Under the pieces are notes generated by a model. The model worked only from the letters and a program-made list of their open reading frames with translations, did not search any database and had not been told where the DNA came from. The translations under genes and the position numbers were made by a program. From NCBI GenBank assembly GCA_950022655.1, contig OX465580.1, positions 125,967,016-126,031,015 of the forward strand: a stretch of 64,000 nt of DNA, read 5' to 3'. The DNA comes from Alentia gelatinosa (Eukaryota > Annelida > Polychaeta > Phyllodocida > Polynoidae). Positions 45,951 to 56,719 of this stretch are shown one piece after another. Within the stretch, counting starts at the first letter, position 1, and each line of letters starts with the position of its first letter.

Positions 45951-46045
45951 TACATAAGACTCTTCGGATATAGCTTAGACAGTTGGTCAATATGGTCATA
46001 TAGATCAGGTTAAGGTATAGGGCAGATAGATAATGCTTCCTAATA

Positions 46046-46749
46046 CCGGGGACACACCAAGCTAGTGAAGGCAGCGATCTCCGGAACCGCTAACACAAAT
46101 TGGCGTGTGTGTGAGATATTATTTCATAGTAATATCTCCTGCCTATAATTTAGCAACTTGGAAGCAATAATCAGGTGAAATATGAAATATTAGCTCACAT
46201 ATAGGCCATTATGCCGAGGACACACCAAGCGAGTAACGGCAGCGATCTCCAGAATCGCCAACAGAAATTGGCGAGAATATGCGATATTATTTTATATTGA
46301 TGTCTCCCACCATTAATGTAGCATCTCAGAAGCAATAATCTGGTGAAATATGAAATAATAGCTCACATACAGGCCATTTTGTGTTGGCGATTCATAAAAA
46401 AATTGCTGGGTTTCTCGCTTGGTGTGTCTCCAGCATTACGGAACTCGTTTCGTTTCTCGCTTTGTGTGTCTCCGGCTTGGGGGCTGCCATTTTGCCCCGA
46501 CTAGGTGTTCTTCACTACTGGAGGTGCAAAGGTGAAGCTGGAGACACACCAAGCTAGCCAAGGTGGCGATCTCTGGAATCGCCAATACAAAAGAGCATAT
46601 ATCTGAGATATTTTTTCATAGTGATATCTCCCACAGATAATATAGCGTATCAGAAGTAATAATCAAGGGAAATATGAACTAATAGCTCACATACACGCCA
46701 TTTTGTGTTGGCGATTCCAGAAATCGCTGCCTTTCTCGCTTGGTGTGTG
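46046..46749. mobile_element. Cluster of three GACACACCAAGCGAG elements
   Basis: Copy 1 is 46046-46202 (right end lost), copy 2 is 46213-46434 and copy 3 is 46537-46749. An end fragment lies at 46440-46480. Ends read GCTGGAGACACACCAAGC and its complement, followed by inverted CAGCGATCTCTGGAATCGCC. All three lie in the same orientation. Repeated insertion at one site, or local duplication, could explain it. Confidence 0.9.
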
Positions 46750-47077
46750 ATAGTAAGCCACTGTCAAAATTCTCACATATAGTATAGAGCATTTCATATG
46801 TGAGCAAACATGTCCTGGCTTTCATCTTTAAGTCATCCTACTCTGGAAAGGGTGTAGAGAGACAAGGGAACAATGGCAAAACTTTGAAAGCCAGTTGAAT
46901 TTAGTAAGAAAAAAGAGCCAGAACACAGGTTCTGTCCCGCGAATGGTGGTGCCACACCGTCAGCCACCTGGTGACTGCCTCACGAACTAGCAATGGTTCT
47001 GTACCCTATAGCAGGGGTATCAATAGTGCTGGGTACATCCGGTATATATGAATATCAGTTAAGTCAATAATAAAGTA
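46750..47077. other. Unannotated sequence
   Basis: Nothing recognised. Confidence 0.45.
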
Positions 47078-47369
47078 GAAACCAACAAGTTTTGGTGAAA
47101 GTCGTCGTTTTTCACGAGTTTGATGCGGAGTGATATGAACGAGGCGACAGCGGAGTGAATATCACGTAGCATTCAAACGAGTTGGAGACTGATTTCTTTG
47201 ACCAAAACTAGTTGCTTTCTGTATTTATCTCACCCCTGTACTCACTAAAAAAAAATGGATAGCACACAGGATATAAACCATGGAGAACGGACTGCAATAC
47301 TTGTAGGGGCATGGAGAACGAGTTCCCTATCTTAAGCCTATGGACATTTATTCCAGGGGTGGGATAATG
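47078..47369 (-). mobile_element. Modular foldback element, family E
   Basis: Palindrome 47078-47219 starts GAAACCAACAAGTTTTGGTG and ends CAAAACTAGTTGCTTTC. Its centre is GAACGAGGCGACAGCGGAGT (GCGACAGC tip). The module is 47224-47369, from TTATCTCACCCCTGTA to AGGGGTGGGATAA, and it holds CATGGAGAACG twice. The module ends resemble A, but the palindrome arms are unique here. Confidence 0.85.
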
Positions 47370-47986
47370 TCACTTGTTTTCAAAGGAATTGGCCTGGGCC
47401 TACACCCTTGTCAATGGCACCTGCTCTGTCAGACACAGTGTTTATTTCATCCATTTGCTGAGTTCTTCTGCCACTTTAAGTGACAAAATACTATTTCAGC
47501 CAATCAGAGAACATATTGGGCTTCATTTTAGTACTAGCATGAAATTTCTATGACCAAAAGAACTTGATCAAGCACCAATTTGAATTTTTTTAAAAGCTCA
47601 TCACACAAAACTCAATGAATAAAACAATTTTGTGCCTATACCATTACAAAGAGCATACATAGAGGATTAATTTGATGTATGATATGTCATAGTTTGATAG
47701 ATGTAAATGGTCAGCATCTTGAAATAACTACACTAAAAAACGGAGATTATCAATTCTCTGATCCATCTGATTCCTATTTACAATTCAAAGATATGTTTTG
47801 CCTTGTATGGAATGATCTAGATTAGAGAGGAGTATTATTTGAGTGTTTTTTTGCAGAATCTATACATCATTCTTACATATTTCCCATTAATATGCAAACT
47901 AACTGTGACATCATCAATATACAGGAAAATAAATGTCTCCATTGGATTCAGCATGTAAAAATACAGAACACGTGCAGTACGACCAG
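47370..47986. other. AT-rich unannotated sequence
   Basis: Nothing recognised. Confidence 0.45.
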
Positions 47987-48279
47987 ATATACCTCCGATA
48001 GCTACGGGTCAGAGCTCTTATTCCATCGAGTTTGAATCGGGTAGTAATTCATAAGGTGAAGCTATACATACGGGAATTACGTGGCGATTCAAACGAGATG
48101 GGATCGAGCTCTGACCGTAAACTTGAATAGGTTTCTGAATCTATCTCACTCTTCACATTGACTAATGGGCTAGCAATTATAGCATAATTGCCCATTGAGT
48201 ATTTCTTTTAAATACTCACTGGGAGTTGGATACGATTTCCCAATGTTAAGTCTATGGGGAAAAATACTGGTGTGAGATA
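47987..48279 (-). mobile_element. Modular foldback element, family A
   Basis: Palindrome with arms GGGTCAGAGCTCTTATTCCA and GGGATCGAGCTCTGACC, degraded centre ATAAGGTGAAGCTATAC. The module runs from CTATCTCACTCTTCAC to GGTGTGAGATA. Confidence 0.85.
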
Positions 48280-48825
48280 CAGGCTATGTGAAAGCGGATC
48301 TGTGTCCGTGCAGAGCAGATAGTACCGTCCATAGCTCTGCTCGCCACACCTCCTTAGATTATTACCTCTAGCTATTGCCGGTGTCGACCCTAATTTCCGG
48401 TTGCCACGGCCGGGCGCTAGAGTCGCTCGCTTTTTCAAAGGTTTTTCCAGGCTATCCCTAGTTTCTGACCCAGTAATTCTAAATTTCACTGGGGGCGAGC
48501 CTCTCTGAACACATCCCACACCATCACCTGAAACGCCAAAGAAATTGTATCTTGCCCTTGCGAGGGTATGACACTGAATATCAACAACTACTCCATGGAT
48601 TTATGACTTTCATCGTAACACGGAACATCTTACTCCCAGGTTGATGTATATGGACCCCAAGGAAATCATGTGAGAGTTCGCAAGATGGTGCTTAATTAAC
48701 ATTACATTTGTCATAGTTAAAAATGAAGTGCATGTATTTGGTATTTTAGACTTTACTGATATCATTCTAGACCTTGGACAGACTTATATAACATGTCAGT
48801 ATTTAATATGAATTTTCCATATATT
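48280..48825. other. Unannotated sequence
   Basis: Nothing recognised. Confidence 0.45.
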
Positions 48826-49160
48826 TGTAGGGGTCAGGGTAGGTGAGCCCTGTTTGCTTCACTTCACGCTAGGTGGCGCGAGTGCCGATCCCCACTGTGC
48901 GGTAAGGCTGGCGGACCCGTGTATGCAAATACTATGGGTTCGCCCGCATTACGTAACTCAGTCAGTATATAGGCTGAGTCCGCAGCAGGTCGACAGGTCT
49001 TCTCGTGGTGCCTCCCTGTAGAGTGAATGCCTGGCGCCTCGGTATTGGTTAGGTTTCCCCGTAAACCTTTCAACAGTGAAGAGACCAGAATCTCTTCCCC
49101 CGCATTACTTGGTGCCCCGCAGCACCAAGGGACTGTAAGAGCGTTAGGTATAATATACAT
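48826..49160 (+). mobile_element. Possible solo LTR-like remnant
   Basis: Begins TGTAGGGGTCAGGG, contains a TATA-like GTATATAGGCTGAGTCCGC and ends near CTTGGTGCC, which could be read as an LTR end plus primer site. A perfect hairpin (CTTGGTGC 49108-49115, GCACCAAG 49122-49129) sits at that end. No second LTR or gag/pol was found, so this is a weak call. Minus-strand frames here (48864-49660) match nothing known to me. Confidence 0.2.
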
Positions 49161-49955
49161 CCGTATACCTAAATAGTCCAGAGTCTGGTTTTCTGTCCTA
49201 GGCTAAGCTCAGTTGTAGATCCCGCATTTCCCAGCCTACCTCGGATCAATCCGAACCAACCCGTGCGGAAGCGGTAGCATGGGGTAGCGACTTTGTCTCC
49301 ATCACTGGGAAGGTAGAGATACTGCGGAGAGTGGTCATACACTCTCAACGACCAGTGCTCCGCCACATATTCATAATGAAGTGTAGTGGGTACAAGAACC
49401 CTCCCTTCTGTTAGTTGCCAGCTAGTTGCCAGCTCATTAAATGTGCGTAGAGACCTATGATCGTGTATTTGTCTTATATTCAAAATCGGAAGAGGGCTAA
49501 TAGTTTTATATGATATGATATATTTTCTGGGGATTGTTTGTAAACTGAAGAGAATCACGCAGGCAAATGGCCTTATCATGAACCGCTGCACTAAGGTTCT
49601 TCGCACTATCCCCTGATCCCTCTGATTACTGATGTCCTTCCCCCTCATCTCCAATCCCATTCTACCTTAAGTCCCTCCCACTATTTTACCCACCCTTAAT
49701 CACCAGCTATCCCTATTGTAAGCCCTCCGAGACTCTCCCAAGAAACATCCCTATTCCGAGGAGAATTTCCCAACTGGCGTTGGCCATTCCTAATCTCTCC
49801 CCATCTCTAAACATGCACATCACCAAAACGCCCCACTCCCAACTGTCTTAGAACGGATCTCGTCGGTGATCGCTTTGATCTTAAGGGTCTCAGTGAGTCA
49901 CTGCGCCTGCAGCTCGAGTTCTTTTCATACTGAATACATGCAGCCCAACTGTTAT
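49161..49955. other. Unannotated sequence
   Basis: A 163-codon minus-strand frame (49660-49169) has mixed composition but no recognisable domain. It is left unannotated because no splice or homology support is visible. Confidence 0.3.
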
Positions 49956-50081
49956 TTATCTTACCCCAGCATTTCCCCCCATAGAACTCGTACTCAACGC
50001 CCGTGGAGTATTTTTTAAGATACTCAATGGGGGATGATATAGCAAATGTTAGTCAATTAGTAAATGATAGGGGTGAGATAA
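49956..50081 (+). mobile_element. Family A module without its own palindrome
   Basis: TTATCTTACCCCAGC to GGGGTGAGATAA, plus orientation. It is joined head-on to the palindrome of an oppositely oriented family A element, so one palindrome is flanked by two modules. Confidence 0.8.
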
Positions 50082-50360
50082 TATAGAGGAAACCCATGAA
50101 AGTTTAGGGTCTGAGCCCGTATCCCATCGAGTTTGAATCACGTAGTAATTCACAAGGCGACTTGATTCAAATGAGATGGGATCGAGCTATGACCCTAAAC
50201 TTGAATGGGTTTCTGAATTTATCTCACCCTTAATATTGAATAATGGGCTAACATTTGTGACATTATCCCCCATTGGATATTTTTCATAAATATCTAATAG
50301 GCATTAGATACGAGTTCCCAATGTTAAGTCTCTGGAGAAAAAATATCTGGGGTGAGATAA
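50082..50360 (-). mobile_element. Modular foldback element, family A
   Basis: Palindrome 50082-50217 (TATAGAGGAAACCCATG start); the centre is deleted to CACAAGGCGA-CTTGATT. The inverted module at 50218-50360 ends GGGGTGAGATAA. Confidence 0.85.
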
Positions 50361-50512
50361 AATCTGAGCCGCACTCGATCCATAGCCACTGAAAATATAT
50401 TATTATTTTTGGCATGCTACATAAATACGCACTCGGCTTTACCTCGCGAGATTACTCCGCAACCGAAATTCATCGCATATTTTCAATGTATATGCATCTC
50501 GATGCAGTTCCT
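50361..50512. repeat. Foldback palindrome on the outer side of an A module
   Basis: GCCGCACTCGATCC and CCACTGAAAATATA on the left pair with GCATATTTTCAATGTATATG and CTCGATGCAGTTCC on the right. The outer ends match the family F palindrome (CCGCACTCGA, CTCGATGCAGTTC). The module at 50218-50360 therefore has palindromes of two different types at its two ends. Confidence 0.7.
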
Positions 50513-51119
50513 TCTTATTATATAGCAAAGGTGGCCAGAGTGGTGGGAGTTACTCTCAAGAAGAGCAACTCAGTCCGAGAAGTCTTTGGAGGTTACAATC
50601 TTCTAGTTGACCAACTCGCGGCTGCAGAAGACTTTTGGTGATCCTCCCTTAATCCCCCACGTTTAACTGTAACTGCCGCCCTTCACTGTCTCCCGCGGAT
50701 CCCCTCCACCCACCCTCCCCGTGCTCCACGGTGGCCCGCACAGCTCGATTGGTGGCAGATTGATCACCGGGAAAGATCCATAGAATTGATCGCTGCATTG
50801 GCTCCAGGGTCTGACCGCATATGCATGGCTGTGCACTGCGACGTCTTCCTCTGAGTAGGCGGCCTGGGCCAGATCCTCACCCACTCCCCCCCTCCTACTC
50901 CCCCTCCCCCTCCTCCCCCTTGCCAGCTCTACCCCGTCCAGATGCTACCCCCCCACCCCACCCCCACCTCTCCTCCCTCATACATCTCCATCTTTGCTTT
51001 TTTCCACTCCGTCTAAAAGCACCCAGCCCACTGATCTTTGCTCTCCTCAACCAATCCCGACCGATCACAACCTATTATCACCCACCCCTCTCGTCTATAA
51101 TGCCTACTCCGCTCCCAAC
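50513..51119. other. Unannotated; short open frames
   Basis: The plus-strand frame ending at 50641 has protein-like composition over about 40 codons (KVARVVGVTLKKSNSVREVF) but no known family, acceptor or start outside the palindrome. 50690-51000 is C-rich. No gene called. Confidence 0.25.
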
Positions 51120-52087
51120 CCATTCATACCCGCCATTGCCAATCACCACCCACCACCTCCCACCCCCATTCCTACCTGCCTTCGCAAATCACCACCCACC
51201 ACCTCCCAGCCCCATTCCTACCTGCCTTCGCAGATCACCACCCACCACCTCCCAGAGACAGTCCTACTGCCTTCGACACCTCCCAGCCCCATTCCTACCC
51301 GCCTTTGCCAATTACCACCTCCCACCCCCATTCCTACCTGCCTTCGCAAATCAACACCCACCACCTCCCAGCCCCATTCCTACCTGCCTTCGCAGATCAC
51401 CACCCACCACCTCCCAGAGACAGTCCTACTGCCTTCGACACCTCCCAGCCCCATTTCTACCCGCCTTTGCCAATTACCACCTCCCACCCCATTCCTACCT
51501 GCCTTTGGCAATCCCCACCCACCACCTCCCAGCCCCATTCCTACCCACATTCGCCGATCACCTCCCAGCCCCATTCCTACCCACCATTGCCAATCACCAC
51601 CCAGCACCTCTGACCCCCATTCCTATCTACCTTTGGTACCTCCCAGCCCCGTTCCTACCTGCCTTTACCAATCTACGCCCAGCACCTCCCAGCTCTATTC
51701 CTACCCACCTTGGCCAATCAACACCCAGTACTTCCCAGCCCCATACCTACCCGCCTTCGCCGATCACCACCTCTCAGCCCAATTCCTGCCCACCTTCACC
51801 AATCACCACCTAACTTTTGTTTGTTTGTTTGTTTGGGTAGTTTAACCTCTAATATGTGCTATTAGACTTACTTTGGATTTGCTCAAATCTATGAGATGAA
51901 TTTAGGTAGAGATCTCACCTCTACACATTCACCGATGTGGGAGTTCTTTTACCCCCCACAACAAATAGACATGGTATGAGAAGGATTGGCCTTTGATATA
52001 GCAGTAAATCTACCACTGCTGGGGGGTAAGGAAAGTGGGACTTGAACCCAGCACCCAGAACCTCCCAGCCCCATTCATACCCACCTA
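51120..52087. repeat. 46-bp minisatellite, split by a SINE
   Basis: Units of 46 bp (CACCTCCCAGCCCCATTCCT, then ACCTGCCTTCGCAAATCACC and onwards) run to about 51812. A higher-order duplication of about 165 bp covers 51170-51335 and 51336-51500. After the SINE, ACCTCCCAGCCCCATTCATA resumes at 52060-52087. The 283-330 codon Pro/His/Thr-rich frames here are repeat translations. Confidence 0.92.
51815..52057 (-). mobile_element. tRNA-derived SINE, head truncated
   Basis: On the minus strand: B box GGTTCAAGTCC, body with GGCCAATCCTTCTCATACC, 3' end AAACTACCC and a (CAAA)n tail of about four units. The A box is missing. Inserted in the 46-bp minisatellite. Confidence 0.85.
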
Positions 52088-52189
52088 AATGTACTGCCTA
52101 TTCCTATATACATGTATACCTATGAGCGAACTACCCATGATTACCTAACGCTGCTGGGGGTGGAATAACCTTTGTTTACTGCCCAGGTT

Positions 52190-52790
52190 GACGTTTACTG
52201 CCCAGGTTGACGTTCAGAGACGTTCGGTTGTTATCGATATTAGCCGACAATTGAAGGTATATAGGAATAGGGAAACTCTATTCCTACCTGATCCGGCCCG
52301 CCAAATCAGACAATCTCTGACCCAAAGGGCATCTTCTATGATCTACACATCCGCTATCCGTCCACTTATGGATTATTGCTCATTTTTATACGATGGGTCA
52401 ATGCAAACTGAAATTACTAAACTTCAGCGACTCCAGAACTGGGCTTTACGGGTGACTTTTCGTAGGTATAACACTCGAACAAGAACTGACGAGTTGAATC
52501 GTTTGTGTAATCTTGACTTGTTGAAGGTTAGGAGGGATAGACAGTTGTTATCTCTAATGTTTAAACTATCTAGAGATCAGACTATGCTAGATCACCGAAA
52601 CTTGTATACACGTAATGATGATAAGATAAAGTTCACAGAAAGAAGGTTTAAGAGTGAGACCTACAAAAAAATCACCACTTTACAGAGGCACGAAACTCTG
52701 GAATGAACTCCCTTCGCATGTTCAACATATGTCCCCCCAAAAAACACCTCCGTTCACCTTTAGGTATAAGTTAAAGCATAGGTAAGGCTA
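52190..52790 (+). pseudogene. Non-LTR retrotransposon ORF2, C-terminal fragment
   Basis: The translation shows the conserved region downstream of the reverse transcriptase. It includes SAIRPLMDYCSFLYDG, KLQRLQNWALRVTF and LLKVRRDRQLLSLMFK. After a frameshift near 52680 it gives RGTKLWNELPSHV, the usual LWNxLP end of such ORFs. This is the C-terminus of a Jockey/CR1-like LINE, 5'-truncated and without RT catalytic motifs. A 19-bp tandem duplication (TTTACTGCCCAGGTTGACG twice) lies at its 5' edge. Confidence 0.85.
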
Positions 52791-53224
52791 AAATATTGTG
52801 GCCTTTTTCGATAAAGCTTTCCTTCTTCACCTTAAAACAAACCCAGTGGTCACACTTCTGACAGAACATGCCAATATACATGTAATAATGACTGAATTCC
52901 CTCTCATGGAACTCTGTACATATCTTGTCATTTGATGTGATAGTTGTGGTATGGACACACTGTATTTATTTGGTGAGGAATTATCATCTTCTGAAGATAT
53001 TGTTCATATGATTATCTCTTTTGGCTCATTGTCAACATCAGGCACAGATTGTACACTGATTTCAATGTGACTGTTGATGGGTTTTTGTGATACATGTGCT
53101 ATGATGGTTTTGATCTTATCTTTTTTGCCAGTTAGAGATACTGTATGAATAAAAATAGGTAGTAAAATGTCACTTATGCCAGTAGGTATATAGATATATA
53201 TTTATCAACAACTGAAATGTTGAC
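52791..53224. other. Probable LINE 3' UTR, then unannotated
   Basis: Follows the LINE ORF end. GAATAAAAATAGG at about 53147 could be the degenerate 3' tail. No other feature. Confidence 0.3.
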
Positions 53225-53564
53225 TATTTACTATATACCCATGCCGTATATACTGTAAATACGCACCGTTTTGGCATATGACGTAAAAATACTGTACGGA
53301 CCACTGGTCCGTACACTAAAATACGGACCACCTAGCCATATACATTTATTAAAATTTTGGTTGTTAAGATAAATGAAATTGATTTTTTTTCTAAATTTTG
53401 GGTATATAGTAAATATATAACGTCCAACAATGCTTGTACAAGTCACAGAACTCGATGCTAATTTACCGTTTATACGGAACTCGGCGTAAACGCCTTGGTC
53501 CGTACAAACGGTAAATTAGCATCTCGTTCTGTGACTTGTACAGCATGGTCAGGACGTTCTATAT
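53225..53564 (+). mobile_element. Modular foldback element, family G
   Basis: Module 53225-53415 is bounded by TATTTACTATATACCCA and TGGGTATATAGTAAATA. It contains a perfect GTACGGACCA-C-TGGTCCGTAC palindrome. The main palindrome at 53416-53564 runs TATAACGTCC to GGACGTTCTATA, with ACAAGTCACAGAACTCGATG and CTAATTTACCGTTT in the arms and GGAACTCGGCGTAAACGCC at the centre. The plan is the same as A-F, but every sequence is different. Confidence 0.85.
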
Positions 53565-54156
53565 GATTACTTCTCACTGAAGTCTCTTATTGAGACTTGG
53601 TTGTTCACACTCAAATATCCAGCAGCAACTGCTTTTCCAATTTGTGCCCTCGGTTGGTAGTCATCAGGCTCCCTTGTAGGACCTTCCCTGTTTCTGGTTG
53701 GGGTATCATTGACATGCAAACAATGATGTTGTGACAGTTCGTTGCAGTCTTGCATGTGGTGTGGGATCCATAGCATGAGTGGACCAAACTATGGTGTGGC
53801 ACCACAGAATGATCACAAAGTCCTACTTGCTTTACAGCACTGGGCAGCCATAGTTCTCTACTATATGTGTATCTATATATATGCAGTATAGACACTGCGT
53901 GTCTGAAGGCCCTAAAATCCTGCACCACCATAGAAACATGCTTGCCTCCTGTCATCCACTACCCTCGTGTTCTGACTATGGTCTCAGGTACTGGTGACTG
54001 GGGAAGTGAGGAGGGTCGGAGGCTCACATTCTGTACGGACCAGACAAGGGGCTAATTGTTGCCTTGTTCAGTGCCAGCAAGGTACACAAAGCATCCCACT
54101 AACACGCTGTGCACCACATACGCCATTTATCGTGGGTATGGCCGGTGTAAGAATGC
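53565..54156. other. Unannotated sequence
   Basis: Frames at 53567-54055 overlap on both strands and show no recognised domain. Confidence 0.4.
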
Positions 54157-54688
54157 TTAAAGGCATATCCCACAATTCACGGTGGCGTAACCTGGTGAAT
54201 TTTAGATATTGTCAATTATCTGTCAAAACTGGGTCTTTGGGATTTGTTCTAATTCTAAATGAGTACATTTTACGTTTTGTCCAGTTTATTCATTCTCAAT
54301 AGGGAAAATAGGCCAATTTGCATTTACATGATTTACATAGGAAAGTTACTGAAAATCTTTTTTTTCGATTCTTTCAATAACAAGGAGGGTGACCAATGAA
54401 TTTTAAAACTTAAATGTGTAAATGTGTAATACTTTACATCTACTATATTCTCTGAAAGTGTGAGGAACGTGACATGGGTTTCACTACGTTAAAAACAACT
54501 TTATAGAAATTCTATGTATCATATAATGAAATCATCATAATATTAATCTATAAATCAAAAACTAGCACGGTGACCCCCAGATTTTTAGGTAGATATGTGT
54601 TTTATAACCCTTGAAGATCATCATATTTAATTTTCAGGACACTTACATGGGTCTTTATTTTCAAGACAAATTGTCCGATATGCCTTTA
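54157..54688 (-). mobile_element. TIR element, TTAAAGGCATATC family
   Basis: TTAAAGGCATATCCCACA at the left, TTGTCCGATATGCCTTTAA at the right. Its interior is inverted relative to 17880-18326 (AAAAACTAGCACGGTGACCC). Non-coding. Confidence 0.8.
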
Positions 54689-55478
54689 ACCTTTCCGTCT
54701 CCTCGTAAACTGGTGAAATTCTCAGAATGAATTATTGCTTATGGCGCTTACGTGAGATTACGTTCTCTTACATTAAATTACTCGCGTTAAATAACACTGG
54801 AGATAGTCTAAAGGAAGGATGTAGTATAAGGAAATGGCACATTCAAGGCTTTTCCGCTCAAATTGGTGGCATAAATGTGTAAATTGTATTACTGAATTCG
54901 AATACTATGAATAGTATCTACTTCGATCCTGATTTAATTCACTTTGATAAAATTGAATTTAGCTTGAATGATATTTAATCTTATTATCAAAACAAATCAG
55001 GTAGAATATCGACTTAATGGCTCCTTGTCATACTCATAGAGTTCATCGCATCCATTCCTTGACATACGGCTAACACCCACGCCCTTTATTGACCCTCTGA
55101 AAATATTGACGATTTGGTATAAAATACGGTTGATTATTTGAAAAAAGATGCACCCAATATAAAGATCTGAGTCCTCCTTGATCCTCCCAAACCTGCAATT
55201 TGACCCTCGCTGGTTTAGTTTCAGGCTAGCGGTACTGTTTCAAGCATGACCTCGTGGCACATTGTGGCTGTGGAAGGCGGCATTGCATACCCATCTGCTG
55301 GTAAATGATAGTCTGGGATGGCGTATCAAAGTCGCATACAGGAATACTGTATTGATCGTAGACGGCGGCGCTCTGTGGTCTCCTGCGTGCATTCCTGACA
55401 GTCACAAGAGACCAATCTGTATAACAGTTACTCAGGGTCTGTATTGAACAGCTCTACCATCTTGGAGCAGACTGTAGT
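54689..55478. other. AT-rich unannotated sequence
   Basis: Nothing recognised. Confidence 0.45.
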
Positions 55479-55756
55479 TTATCCTACCCCTAATAAAAAA
55501 ACGCCATAGGCTTAACATGGGATTTCTTTATGTCACAGGTAGTGACATAAAGTGTTGTTTATGCCACTACTTTCTTATACGGAAAAAAAATATAGAAACG
55601 GGGTAGGATAAAATCTAGACGCCACTCGTTTGAGTTTGAGCTTATTTATGCCACTCATTTGTTGGCTCCGTAATGTCACTCGTCTTCGACTCGTGAAATT
55701 ATGGAGCCAACAAAATGCGTGGCATAAATAAACTCAGACTCAAACTCGTGACATCT
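55479..55756 (+). mobile_element. Modular foldback element, family B (variant B2)
   Basis: Module 55479-55612 (TTATCCTACCCCTAATAAAA to GGGGTAGGATAA). Palindrome 55614-55756 has centre CACTCGTCTTCGACTCGTG. It is the inverted sister of 13831-14105, alignable from end to end, so both module and palindrome move as one unit. Confidence 0.92.
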
Positions 55757-55763
55757 CTTCATA

Positions 55764-56108
55764 TTATCTCACCCCTGGTACAAGTTTAGCCATAGTAATA
55801 ACATAAGAAAAACATACTCAAGGATCACCCCCGTAGAGTGACAGTACTACGCCACGGCCGTGGCGTATTGAATTTCAGATGACGTCATATGAATTTGCTA
55901 AGTATATTCAAATTATTCTGAAATTGTGATTCTTTAATGTCATAGAAAGGGGTGAGATAAATCCAGAACCGCACTCGAATCGTAAAATACGCAATACTCC
56001 ACTCGTTTGGTTGGGCCGTAATCATCACTTGGCTTCGCCTCGATGACGATTGCGGCCCATCCAAACTCGTGGAGTATTGTGTATTTATACGATTCTCGAT
56101 GCAGTTCT
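55764..56108 (+). mobile_element. Modular foldback element, family F
   Basis: Module 55764-55962 (TTATCTCACCCCTGGTAC to GGGGTGAGATAA) contains CGCCACGGCCGTGGCG, a perfect 16-bp palindrome. The main palindrome at 55964-56108 has arms CCGCACTCGAATCGTA, ACTCCACTCGTTTGG and GGCCGTAAT, and centre ATCACTTGGCTTCGCCTCGATGA. Confidence 0.9.
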
Positions 56109-56202
56109 ATATAAATACTTCGAGTTATGAAAGAGCCGCATAATGCTTCTAATTTTCTTTATGTATTTGTGTTCCTAAATGCACACTAAACAGTGATCCT
56201 AA

Positions 56203-56400
56203 ATGCAATATCCAATACATATATGTTGACTGGTTTCAGATACAAGTCGCTCCGAGGAGTTGACGCGTAGTAATATCAGAGCGTATACGAGGACATTGCG
56301 TAGAATCAACTCCGAGGAGCATATACGACCACTTTCATCTGAGACTAATCTATATTGAATTTATTATCCACCTTTTCTGGATAAGTGGCATGTCAATTAG
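56203..56400 (-). mobile_element. Family C element, palindrome plus partial module
   Basis: TTGACTGGTTTCAGATAC, GCTCCGAGGAGTTGACGCG, centre ATCAGAGCGTATACGAGGACAT, then the inverted arm and TTATTATCCACCTTTTCTGG of the module. The left arm has an internal deletion and the module is cut at about 56400. Confidence 0.8.
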
Positions 56401-56549
56401 TGGCCAGAATGTGAGCGAGATCACACTAATGCGATCTATGAATTGTTGACGACCTTTGGCTTACTTGACAAATCGGCAGCCCCAAACTTCACTCGCTCAA
56501 GCAACTTGGAGGAACTAAAATGGCTAATTATTAGTCTAAAGTTGTGGAG

Positions 56550-56716
56550 ACGGGGGTAGGATAAATACTAGATTGAACCTGAGTTTGTAGTGTGGGTGTC
56601 TATCGCATCCGATCAGGTCGGATACTCACTGCGCTCAGCTAAAGCCTCATGCAGTAACGCGGCCTGACCGTAGTACAATAAACACTAACACTGCTAACTA
56701 TCATTCAGTTTCTACT
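56550..56716 (+). mobile_element. Family B element, right part (variant B5)
   Basis: Module end GGGGGTAGGATAAA (56552) followed by a palindrome at 56566-56716 (ACTAGATTGAACCTGAGTTT on the left, inverted AAACTGAATGATAGTTAG-type arm on the right). Its centre is CACTGCGCTCAGCTAAAGCC. The left module end was not found, so the element is truncated. Confidence 0.7.
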
Positions 56717-56719
56717 AAC

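Noticed and set aside
49169..49660. 163-codon minus-strand frame
   Set aside because: No recognisable domain and no splice or promoter support; length alone is weak evidence in 64 kb.
50821..51845. Two overlapping long Pro/His/Thr-rich open frames (330 and 283 codons)
   Set aside because: They are translations of the 46-bp minisatellite in different frames. No start context, splice sites or domain.
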